52,960 nucleotides of DNA, taken from Ideonella livida (GTDB lineage: Bacteria > Pseudomonadota > Gammaproteobacteria > Burkholderiales > Burkholderiaceae_C). The stretch covers positions 1 through 52,960 of the forward strand of contig NZ_JAAGOH010000029.1 in assembly GCF_010499455.1 (NCBI RefSeq). Direction: 5' to 3'. Below are positions 7,930-15,359 of this stretch, one piece after another. Position 1 is the stretch's first letter; each line of letters begins with the position of its first letter. A program made the position numbers and the translations under genes. The notes under the pieces were generated by a model that saw only the letters and a list, made by a program, of their open reading frames with translations, ran no database searches and was not told the origin of the DNA.

Positions 7930-8988
7930 ATGGGCCTGATGGATTTCATCAAGAAGCAGTTCATCGACGTCATCGAGTGGACGGAGACCGGCGACGGCAC
8001 GCTGGCCTGGCGCTTTCCGATGGCGGACAACGAAATCCAGTACGGGGCCCAGCTCACGGTGCGCGAAAGCCAGCTGGCCGTATTCGTCAATGAAGGCCAG
8101 GTGGCCGACGTGTTCGGCCCGGGCCAGCACAAGCTGGTGACCCAGACCCTGCCGGTGCTGACCTACCTCAAGAACTGGGACAAGCTGTTCCAGAGCCCGT
8201 TCAAGAGTGACGTGGTTTTCCTGAGCACCCGGGTGCAGCTGGACCAGCGCTGGGGCACGGCCCAGCCCATCACCCTGCGCGACAAGGACTTCGGCGCGGT
8301 GCGGGTGCGGGCCTTCGGCAACTACGCCTACCGCGTCGCCGACGCCAAACGCTTCTACACCGAGGTGGCCGGCACCCGGGCCCATGTCACCGTGGAGGAA
8401 CTGGACGGCCAGTTGCGCGGCCTGATGCTGCAGCACATCAGCGACGCGGTGGCCTCGTCGGGCCTGCCGTTCCTGGACCTGGCCAGCAACCTGGGCGAAT
8501 TCGCTCAGCAGCTGCAGGTGGCCAGCGCCAGCGCCTTTGAGGCGCTGGGCTTGAAGCTGGAAGGCGTGACGCTGCAAAACGTCTCGCTGCCCGAGGAGCT
8601 GCAGAAGCTGCTGGACCAGAAGATCGGCATGGGCATGATCGGCCAGAGCCAGATGGCCACCTTCATGCAGTACCAAACGGCCCAGGCCATTCCGCAGCTG
8701 GCCCAAGGCGTGGGCCAGGGCGGCTCGGGCCTGGCCGGCGAGGCCCTGGGCCTGGGCGCCGGCGTGGCGCTGGGCCAGGTGCTGGCCCAACAGCTGGGTC
8801 AGGGCCTGGGGGTGCCCGGCCTGGCACCCGCGGCCACCACAGCGGCCATCGCACCGGCCGTGGCCCCCGCCGCCAGCGCTGACGAGGTCATGGCCCTGCT
8901 GGAGAAGCTCGGCGACCTCCAGGCCAAAGGTATCCTGACCGACGAAGAGTTCGCCGCCAAAAAGGCCGAGCTGCTCAAGCGCCTCTGA
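7930..8988 (+). CDS. SPFH-domain protein (YdjI type) with C-terminal SHOCT motif
   Basis: A 352-aa protein. Residues ~1-245 form an SPFH/band-7 type domain of the 'virion core protein-like' YdjI group, starting MGLMDFIKKQFIDVIEW and with VNEGQVADVFGPGQHKL. A Gly/Ala/Leu-rich segment follows (about 255-300), then a SHOCT-like helical hairpin at the end (LLEKLGDLQAKGILTDEEF). In B. subtilis the YdjI-type protein works with YdjH/YdjG at the membrane; SPFH proteins scaffold membrane microdomains. A strong AGGAGG lies 6 bases before the ATG. It is the first gene of an operon with DUF4178, DUF350, aminopropyltransferase and FAD-protein genes, and likely recruits those partners to the membrane. Confidence 0.92.
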   Translation: MGLMDFIKKQFIDVIEWTETGDGTLAWRFPMADNEIQYGAQLTVRESQLAVFVNEGQVADVFGPGQHKLVTQTLPVLTYLKNWDKLFQSPFKSDVVFLSTRVQLDQRWGTAQPITLRDKDFGAVRVRAFGNYAYRVADAKRFYTEVAGTRAHVTVEELDGQLRGLMLQHISDAVASSGLPFLDLASNLGEFAQQLQVASASAFEALGLKLEGVTLQNVSLPEELQKLLDQKIGMGMIGQSQMATFMQYQTAQAIPQLAQGVGQGGSGLAGEALGLGAGVALGQVLAQQLGQGLGVPGLAPAATTAAIAPAVAPAASADEVMALLEKLGDLQAKGILTDEEFAAKKAELLKRL

Positions 8989-9049
8989 CGCCGCCCCACC
9001 GCACCGCCCCGGCTGAGGCCGTGCGGCCTGCCGAATCACACCGCCCACC

Positions 9050-10717
9050 GTGGCCTCTCCGCCCCCCGGACCGCCCCCGTCGCCCGAGACGCCGCCCGCC
9101 CCCCGCGCCCAGCGCGTCTGGCGCGCGGCCTGTCCGCATTGCGGCGCGCCCGTGGAGTTCAGCTCGGCTGCCTCGGCCAGCGCGGTCTGCAGCTTCTGCC
9201 GCAGCACCCTGCTGCGCGAGGGCCAGGCCCTGCGCCAGATCGGCACCAGCGCCGAGCTGTTTGACGACCACAGCCCCCTGCAGCTGGGGGTGCGCGGCCA
9301 ATGGCAAGGGGTGGGCTTTGTGCTGGTGGGCCGGCTGCAGTACGGCTACGGCGAGGGCACCTGGAACGAATGGTTCGCGCTGTTCGAGCGACCCGACGGC
9401 CACGAGAAGCCGGCCTGGCTGAGCGAAGACAACGGCGCCTATGTGCTGGCCTTTGACCAGCCCCTGCCAGCCCCCTGGCCCTCGCCCGAGACCCTGCAGC
9501 CCGGCCTGCGACGCCAGGTGGGCACCCAGATGTGGAGTGTGGCCAGCAGCCAGCGGGTGCGCGTGCTGGCCGCCCAGGGCGAACTGCCGCGGCCGCCGCA
9601 ACTCAACCGCGACTTCATGCTGGCCGACCTGCGAAACGAGGCCAGCGAGGTCGGCACGCTGAGCTTTGAGCGGCTGGACGCGCCCCAGTGGTCCATCGGC
9701 CGCAGCGTGCAGTTGACCGAGCTGCGCCTTTCCGGCCTGCGCGAAGACGTGGCCGAGAAAACGCTGCGCGGCCAGGGCCTGAACTGCCCGTCCTGCGGTG
9801 CGGCGCTCACCCCCAACCTGGCCAGCACCCGCAGCCTGAGCTGCGGCCAGTGCAAGGCGGTGGTGGACATCTCCCAGGGCGTCGGTGCCGACTTGGCGCA
9901 CTACGCCCAGCAGCAGGCCGACGCCGGCGGCGAGCCCCTGCTGCCCCTGGGCCGCAGCGCGGTGCTCAGCCTGGGCACGCCCAAGCCCGCCGCTTGGCAG
10001 GTGGTGGGCTACCTGGAGCGCTGCGAGTTGCCCGGCCCTGACGACGAGGAGCAGGATTTTTGGCGCGAATACCTGCTCTACAACCGGCAGCTCGGCTTTG
10101 CTTTCCTGGTGGACACCGAGGACGGCTGGAGCTGGATGCGGCCGCTGACCGGCGCCCCACAGTACAAGGGCGCCACCGTCACCTGGCAGGCCCGGCGCTA
10201 CCAGCAGCGATGGGCCTACCGCGCCCGCACCACCTGGGTGCAGGGTGAGTTTTACTGGCGGGTCAGCCAGGGCGAGACCGCCAGCGTGACCGATTTCCAG
10301 GGCCCCGGCGGCTGGCAACTCTCGCGCGAGCAGGCCGGCGGTGAAGTGGTGTGGTCCGAAGGCCAGGCCCTGGAGGCCAACACCCTGGCCCGCGCCTTCC
10401 GCCTGGACGAGGCCCAACGGGCCCGCATGCACCGCGACGCCGCGCCGCTGTCGGGCCTGGTGCGGCGGCTGGGCCCCCAGCCCACCCAGCTCGACGCCTT
10501 CAAGGACGGCGTACGCCTGGTGGCCTGGGCGGTGTTCATCGTGCTGGTGCTCATCGTGCTGCTGGCCACCTGCTCGCGCGATGAATGCGACGACACGCGC
10601 CGCGCCTTTGGCGAGGCCAGCGCAGAGTACCGTCAATGCCTGGAGCGCCAACGCAGCAGCAGCCGCTCGGGCGGCAGCAGTGGCAGCTTCAGCAGCGGCG
10701 GGGGTGGCCATAAGTGA
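9050..10717 (+). CDS. DUF4178 protein with two zinc ribbons and a C-terminal membrane helix
   Basis: A 555-aa protein starting at GTG. It has an N-terminal zinc ribbon with Cys28, 31, 47 and 50, a DUF4178 domain (about 65-215, with YGEGTWNEWFALF), a second ribbon (CPSCGAAL and CGQCKAVVD, near 245-275), a second DUF4178 domain (about 300-440, with FWREYLLYN and GFAFLVDTEDGWSW), one transmembrane helix (VAWAVFIVLVLIVLLA, about 487-503) and a Ser/Gly-rich tail. DUF4178 has no known reaction; comparative genomics links it to DUF350, SPFH proteins and spermidine-synthase-like enzymes, as here. It lies 61 bp after the SPFH gene. It is probably a tail-anchored cytoplasmic protein binding a lipid- or peptide-modification substrate, which is inference. 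Confidence 0.9.
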   Translation: MASPPPGPPPSPETPPAPRAQRVWRAACPHCGAPVEFSSAASASAVCSFCRSTLLREGQALRQIGTSAELFDDHSPLQLGVRGQWQGVGFVLVGRLQYGYGEGTWNEWFALFERPDGHEKPAWLSEDNGAYVLAFDQPLPAPWPSPETLQPGLRRQVGTQMWSVASSQRVRVLAAQGELPRPPQLNRDFMLADLRNEASEVGTLSFERLDAPQWSIGRSVQLTELRLSGLREDVAEKTLRGQGLNCPSCGAALTPNLASTRSLSCGQCKAVVDISQGVGADLAHYAQQQADAGGEPLLPLGRSAVLSLGTPKPAAWQVVGYLERCELPGPDDEEQDFWREYLLYNRQLGFAFLVDTEDGWSWMRPLTGAPQYKGATVTWQARRYQQRWAYRARTTWVQGEFYWRVSQGETASVTDFQGPGGWQLSREQAGGEVVWSEGQALEANTLARAFRLDEAQRARMHRDAAPLSGLVRRLGPQPTQLDAFKDGVRLVAWAVFIVLVLIVLLATCSRDECDDTRRAFGEASAEYRQCLERQRSSSRSGGSSGSFSSGGGGHK

Positions 10718-10799
10718 AGTGGCCCCGCCCCACAGGGCAGAACCTGGCCGGCCCCATGCCTTCGGGCGCAGGCGCCGGCCTCACGGATGAGGTGATGAC

Positions 10800-11018
10800 A
10801 TGGTGGATGTGATGCGCTGGGATGTGATGCTGGGCTCGGTGGTGTATGCCGTGATCGGCGTGGTGGTGCTGTGCGTGAGTTTTGTCGTGATCGACAAGTT
10901 CACCCCCTACGAGCTGTGGGAGGAGATCGTCGAGCACAAGAACATGGCCCTGGCCATCGTGGTGGCCGGGATGTTCATCGCCATCGGCCAGATCATCGCG
11001 GCCGCCATCCACGGGTGA
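10800..11018 (+). CDS. DUF350 small integral membrane protein
   Basis: A 72-aa protein with two transmembrane helices (about residues 10-30 and 47-68) joined by a short polar loop containing DKFTPYELWEEI and EHKNMALAI. This loop-helix pattern with GMFIAIGQIIAAAI is typical of DUF350 proteins such as YjfL, here in a short single-unit form. Its stop codon overlaps the GTG start of the aminopropyltransferase (GTGA), showing translational coupling. Function unknown. The repeated genomic link of DUF350 to spermidine-synthase-like enzymes suggests it brings substrate to, or helps to anchor, the next protein. Confidence 0.92.
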   Translation: MVDVMRWDVMLGSVVYAVIGVVVLCVSFVVIDKFTPYELWEEIVEHKNMALAIVVAGMFIAIGQIIAAAIHG

Positions 11019-12625
11019 GCACGCGCGAGGAGCGCCCGGCCGACGCCGGGCCGGCCGAGGACCCGCCTGCGGCCCGGGTGGGCCTGCCCGAGCTGCTGCT
11101 GCTGGTCTCGGTCTTTGTCATCGCCGCCTGCGGCTTGGTCTACGAACTGGCCGCCGGCGCCCTGGCCAGCTACCTGCTGGGCGACTCGGTGCTGCAGTTC
11201 AGCACCGTCATCGGCGCCTACCTGGCCGCCATGGGCGTGGGCTCCTGGCTCAGCCGCTTCCTGGAGCGCCAGCTCGCCGCGCATTTCCTGCGCATCGAGC
11301 TGCTGGTGGGCACCGTGGGCGGACTGCTGCCCGCCGGCCTGTTCCTGGCCCATGCCAGCCTGCCGGCGGACGCCGCCGGGCCCTTCCGGGCCCTGCTCTA
11401 CGGCGGCGTGGGCCTGGTGGGCGTGCTGGTGGGGCTGGAGATCCCGCTGGTCATGCGCCTGCTGCGGCGCCAGGCGCGCGCGCGCTACCGGGCCGACCGC
11501 GGCCTCAAGGACCTGGTGGCCCAGGTGCTGACCTTCGACTACCTGGGCGCCCTGGGCGTGGCCCTGGCCTTTCCGCTGCTGCTGGTGCCCCACTTGGGGC
11601 TGATCCGCACCGGCCTGTTCTTTGGCCTGCTCAACACGGCGGTGGCGGTCTGGGCGCTGTGGCTGTTCCGTCCCGAGCTGCGCCACTGGCGCGCGCACGC
11701 CGCCGCCTGCGCCGGGGTGTTGGCCCTGCTGCTGGCCGCGCTGGCCGGGGCCGAGCGCCTGACCACCTGGGCCGAGGACCGTTTCTACGGCGCCGGCATC
11801 CTGCTGCGCGAGAGCAGCCCCTACCAGCGCGTGGTGGTCACCCGCAGTGAAGCGGGCATCCGCCTGTTCCTCAACGGCAACCTGCAGTTCCACTCCCGCG
11901 ACGAGTACCGCTACCACGAGGCCCTGGTGCACCCGGCCATGGCCGGCCATGGCGCGCCGCGGCGCGTGCTGGTGCTGGGCGGCGGTGACGGCCTGGCGGT
12001 GCGCGAGATCCTGCGTTATCCCAGCGTGCAGCAGGTCACGCTGGTGGACTTGGACGCCCACGTCACCCGCCTGTTCAGCCAGCAACCGCTGCTGGTGGCG
12101 CTCAACGCCGGGGCGTTGCGCGCCCCCCAGGTGCGGGTGGTCAACGCCGACGCCTACACCTGGCTGCAGCAGCACGACGAGGTCTACGACGTCATCGTGG
12201 TGGACTTTCCCGATCCCAGCAACTTCGCCCTGGGCAAGCTCTACACCACCACCTTCTATGCCCTGCTGGACCAGCACCTGGCGGCCAGCGGCTATGCCGT
12301 GGTGCAGACGACCTCGCCCCTGGTGGCGCGGCGCAGCTTCTGGACCGTGGCCACCACCCTGGAGGCGGTGGGCCTGCACACCACGCCGTACCACGCCCAC
12401 GTGCCCAGTTTTGGCGAATGGGGCTTCATCCTGGCCGGGCGCCGGCCCTGGCAGCCGCCGCAGACGCTGCCTCCGGGCCTGCGCTTTCTCACCGTCTCCG
12501 GGCTGCCGGCCCTGCTGGACTTTCCGCCCGACATGTCCCGGGTGCCCGCCGAGCCCAACCGCCTGGTGACCCAGGGCCTGGTGCACACCTTCGAGGCCGA
12601 GTGGGGCCGCCCGCATGGGCCCTGA
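11015..12625 (+). CDS. Membrane-embedded polyamine aminopropyltransferase (spermidine-synthase-like)
   Basis: A 536-aa protein that starts at GTG 11015, overlapping the DUF350 stop. Residues ~15-245 contain about seven hydrophobic helices (LLLLVSVFVIAACGLVYELA onwards). Residues ~255-510 form an SpeE-like methyltransferase-fold domain with the nucleotide motif LVLGGGDGLAVRE, the acidic VDLDAHV strand, NADAYTWL and the substrate loop DFPDPSN. Standard SpeE transfers an aminopropyl group from decarboxylated S-adenosylmethionine to putrescine. Here the loop is DPSN where classical SpeE has DP-(V/I)-G, so the acceptor may differ. No SAM decarboxylase gene is in the window. The last 11 bp overlap the next gene. 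A long membrane domain suggests action on a membrane-bound or exported acceptor. Confidence 0.9.
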   Translation: MSTREERPADAGPAEDPPAARVGLPELLLLVSVFVIAACGLVYELAAGALASYLLGDSVLQFSTVIGAYLAAMGVGSWLSRFLERQLAAHFLRIELLVGTVGGLLPAGLFLAHASLPADAAGPFRALLYGGVGLVGVLVGLEIPLVMRLLRRQARARYRADRGLKDLVAQVLTFDYLGALGVALAFPLLLVPHLGLIRTGLFFGLLNTAVAVWALWLFRPELRHWRAHAAACAGVLALLLAALAGAERLTTWAEDRFYGAGILLRESSPYQRVVVTRSEAGIRLFLNGNLQFHSRDEYRYHEALVHPAMAGHGAPRRVLVLGGGDGLAVREILRYPSVQQVTLVDLDAHVTRLFSQQPLLVALNAGALRAPQVRVVNADAYTWLQQHDEVYDVIVVDFPDPSNFALGKLYTTTFYALLDQHLAASGYAVVQTTSPLVARRSFWTVATTLEAVGLHTTPYHAHVPSFGEWGFILAGRRPWQPPQTLPPGLRFLTVSGLPALLDFPPDMSRVPAEPNRLVTQGLVHTFEAEWGRPHGP

Positions 12626-14276
12626 ACGCCCCTGCCCCGGTCGCCGCCGCCTGCTGCTGCTGAGCGGCGCCGCCGGCCTGGCCGCCGGCTGCCAGCCCCC
12701 GCCGGCGGCCGACCCGCCCTGCACCTGGGTGGGCGTGGACCCCGCCCGCGGCCACCACCTGCACCGACCGCCGCCGGATGCGGCCACGCTCGCCCGCGCG
12801 GCCGGCCCCATCCGCCGGGCCCCGGTGCTGGTGGTGGGCGGTGGGGTGGCCGGCCTGTCGGCCCTGCGCCGGCTGACGGGAGCCGGGGTGGACGAGGCCC
12901 AGCTGCTGGAGCTGCATGACGAGGTGGGCGGCAACGCCCTGGGCCATGTGCTGGACGGCCAACCCTGTCCTCTGGGCGCGCATTACCTGCCCGTGCCCGG
13001 GCCTGCCGCCCCCGAGCTGCAGCACTGGCTGCAGGACATCGGCCTGCTGCGTCGCGACGGCCCTGCCGGGCCCTGGCGAGCCGATGAACGCCACCTGGCC
13101 CACGCCCCCCAGGAGCGGCTGTTCCTGGACGGCGCCTGGCAGGCCGGGCTGTTGCCGGTCGCAGAGGGCCGGCCTGCCACCCAGGCGCAATACCAGCGCT
13201 TCGCCCAGGCGGTGGACCAGGCACGCCGCACGCTGGACTTTCCCCTGCCCAGCGGGCAGGCGCGCTGGAGCGCCGGCCTGGCCGCCCTGGAGGCTGAAAC
13301 CTTCGCCGCCTGGCTGCACCGCCAAGGCCTGGACGACCCCCTGCTGCGCGGCTACCTGGACTACACCTGCCGCGACGACTACGGCGCCGGGCTCGACACC
13401 GTCTCGGCCTGGGCCGGCCTGCATTACTTCGCCAGCCGCCATGGCTTTGCCCTGCCGCAGGCCGGCACCAGCACCGGCGGTGGCGGCGAGGGCCTGTTCA
13501 CCTGGCCTCAGGGCAATGCCCATCTGGTGCAGGCCCTGGCCGCCCCGCTGCAGGACCGCCTGCACCGCGGCCGGGTGGTCCTGCAGGTCACGCCGGCCCG
13601 CCGGGTAGGGGGGGACCATCAACTCACCGTCTGGAACGCACTGGCGGGCCGTCTGGAGCGCTGGCAGGCCCCTACCCTGGTGCTGGCCACCCCGCTGCAC
13701 GTGGCCGCCCGGCTGCTGGCCGACTGGGCCGACCCCCTGGCCGGCGCGCTCGCCCAGGCCGCGCAGGTGCCCCGGGCACCCTGGCTGGTGGCCAATGTCG
13801 GCTTGTCCGGTCCGCTGCTGCCGCGGCTGGGTGCGCCAGCGGCCTGGGACAACGTTCCTTTCCAGCCGGCGGGCGGCGGTCAGGCCTTCCTGGGCTATGT
13901 GGATGCGGGGCATCAGGGTTTCAGGCCACACGCCGGCCCCACGGTGCTCACCGCCTACTTTGCCTTGCCGGCGGCGCAGCGCGCCGCGCTGCGCGACCGC
14001 CCTGCCCAGGCCTGGGGCCGTGAGGTGCTCCAGGCCCTGAGCCCCCTGCATCCTGACCTGCCGGCGCGCGTGACCCGCATCGACCTGGCCCGCTGGGGCC
14101 ATGCCATGGCCATCCCGGTGCCGGGCGCGCGGCGCCTGCCGGGCCTGCAGGCCCTGAGCCATGCCAGTCGGCAGCCGGGCGCACCCCTGCGCTGGGCCCA
14201 TGCCGATTTGGCGGGCTACAGCGTTTTTGAGGAAGCCTTCACCCTGGGCTGGGCCGCCGGGCATCGCCCGCGCTGA
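12615..14276 (+). CDS. FAD-dependent amine-oxidase-like lipoprotein
   Basis: A 553-aa protein. The N-terminus has an Arg cluster (RRR, 10-12), a Leu-rich core and the lipobox LAAGC with Cys26, so it is probably a lipoprotein exported by the Tat route, as expected for a cofactor-loaded flavoprotein. The dinucleotide-binding motif VLVVGGGVAGLSALRRL follows at about residues 75-91 with GGNALG downstream, as in amine oxidase/phytoene desaturase-type enzymes. The far C-terminus has SVFEEAFTLGWAAG, which suits the second FAD-contacting segment. It overlaps the aminopropyltransferase by 11 bp, so the two are tightly coupled. A plausible role is oxidation of the polyamine or modified product made by its neighbour in the periplasm; the substrate is not deducible. 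Confidence 0.88.
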   Translation: MGPERPCPGRRRLLLLSGAAGLAAGCQPPPAADPPCTWVGVDPARGHHLHRPPPDAATLARAAGPIRRAPVLVVGGGVAGLSALRRLTGAGVDEAQLLELHDEVGGNALGHVLDGQPCPLGAHYLPVPGPAAPELQHWLQDIGLLRRDGPAGPWRADERHLAHAPQERLFLDGAWQAGLLPVAEGRPATQAQYQRFAQAVDQARRTLDFPLPSGQARWSAGLAALEAETFAAWLHRQGLDDPLLRGYLDYTCRDDYGAGLDTVSAWAGLHYFASRHGFALPQAGTSTGGGGEGLFTWPQGNAHLVQALAAPLQDRLHRGRVVLQVTPARRVGGDHQLTVWNALAGRLERWQAPTLVLATPLHVAARLLADWADPLAGALAQAAQVPRAPWLVANVGLSGPLLPRLGAPAAWDNVPFQPAGGGQAFLGYVDAGHQGFRPHAGPTVLTAYFALPAAQRAALRDRPAQAWGREVLQALSPLHPDLPARVTRIDLARWGHAMAIPVPGARRLPGLQALSHASRQPGAPLRWAHADLAGYSVFEEAFTLGWAAGHRPR

Positions 14277-14295
14277 GGCCGCCGGCCCCGGGGTC

Positions 14296-14310
14296 GCCCC
14301 CGATGGGGGC
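14296..14310. terminator. Hairpin after the five-gene operon
   Basis: GCCCCCGATGGGGGC forms a 6-bp all-GC stem with a 3-base loop, 20 bp after the operon's last stop codon. No T tract follows. The position suggests a transcription end or mRNA stabiliser. A near-identical hairpin occurs at 14613-14628. Confidence 0.5.
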
Positions 14311-14488
14311 CTGCACCGGCATGCCGGCCTGCTGGCCTGCCCGCAGGGCTTGGCCGTCTCCTGTCTCTGTCTCTGCCGCTTGGCCTGCCCGTTTTCGCTT
14401 CCACCTTTGTTTCTTGTCTTCCTGGCCTGAAGGGCTGAATTGCGGGCAGGAGTTCCTGCTTTTGGACTTCTTGTTCTTAGCAAAGGTA

Positions 14489-14518
14489 TTGAAATTTTTA
14501 AGGCAGTAGTAGTGATAA
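14489..14518 (+). promoter_or_regulatory. Possible sigma-70 promoter in AT-rich segment
   Basis: TTGAAA at 14489-14494 and TGATAA at 14513-14518 are separated by 18 bp. The -35 is good and the -10 poor. This is the most promoter-like stretch in the gene-free region, but no clear transcript follows. Weak call. Confidence 0.2.
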
Positions 14519-14612
14519 AGGCGGGCTCCTTCTGTGGAAGGCCGGGAAAACCCGAGACGTGACAGTCACTTGCCTTCATGACAAGTCTGTGAAGGTCCCT
14601 GGGGAGGGCGTG

Positions 14613-14628
14613 GCCCCCGATTGGGGGC
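14613..14628. repeat. Second copy of the GCCCCCGAT hairpin
   Basis: GCCCCCGATTGGGGGC is the same stem as at 14296-14310 with one extra loop base. Together the two bracket the AT-rich segment about 300 bp apart. Confidence 0.55.
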
Positions 14629-15359
14629 AGTTGGCGGCGGCATCCCCAGGCCGGGGATAAACCCTAGGTTGTGCCAGAAGCGCCCACAGGGTTGTGCCGG
14701 CCGGTGCGCCGCGCGGCCCTGTCGCGGGTGGCAGAGGCTGACGCCCCCCAGCGGTGGACCGTCCGCGCTGTGGATGGCGGGCTGCCGCAGGCGTTTGGGG
14801 CGCCTCATGCCGGTGCCGGCCGTCATCCGTGGCGGCTGTTCCCGCTCGGCCGGGTCAAGCCCCGTGGGGTGCGGGGGCCGGCGTTGCGCTGCTCAAACCT
14901 GTTCGGCTGTCCCCAGACTTGTGCGACGGCTCAAGGGCCGGCTGTCCCTGTCGATGTCCCCCAAAATGTTGGCACGATGATGGTCATAGCATCAGGTTTT
15001 CACCGTGGAGAAGCCCGTTTTCCATTTGCAAATCAATCATTTGGAGTACGCATGACCCTGTGGGCAACAGGTGTGGCGGGCGGGGGCAGTTTTGCACCGA
15101 CAGCAGGCTTTACCCAGTTTGGCCACAGCCTGCCCCGGCCAAAAGCGGGCTTTGTCCACCGCCGTGCTCCTGGGCTGGGGCCGAGCCGGGTCGGGCACGC
15201 CGCCGGCACCGCAGGCCGGCCGTTGCGGGGGCGGGGCGCGGCCTCCGGCTGCCCAGGGTGGGCCGGGTGCGGCCGGGGTGTGGGCAGTCTGTGGAGCTGG
15301 TGTGCATGGCCGGCAGGGTGGGGTGCCGCACACACCAGCAGACACGCCGGGGGGTATGC

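Larger units (their letters stand above)
14277..15359. other. 1.08-kb region without a convincing gene
   Basis: No reading frame here shows the strong third-position G/C bias of the neighbours. The region holds a hairpin 20 bp after the FAD-protein stop (14296-14310), a second near-copy at 14613-14628, and between them an AT-rich segment (about 14385-14525) much lower in G/C than the rest of the window. Near 15000-15055 there is another AT-rich patch with CAAAT/ATTTG arms. A 103-codon frame from ATG 15052 has a GGAG upstream and overlaps the next start by ATGA, but its codon use is not gene-like. The region may hold promoters, a small RNA or a remnant; I see no known RNA family. Confidence 0.6.

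Noticed and set aside
7750-9246. Minus-strand extension of the protease frame over the SPFH gene to 667 codons
   Set aside because: The added part is His/Gln/Leu-rich antisense of the SPFH coding sequence; the protease starts near 7737 with its own membrane anchor.
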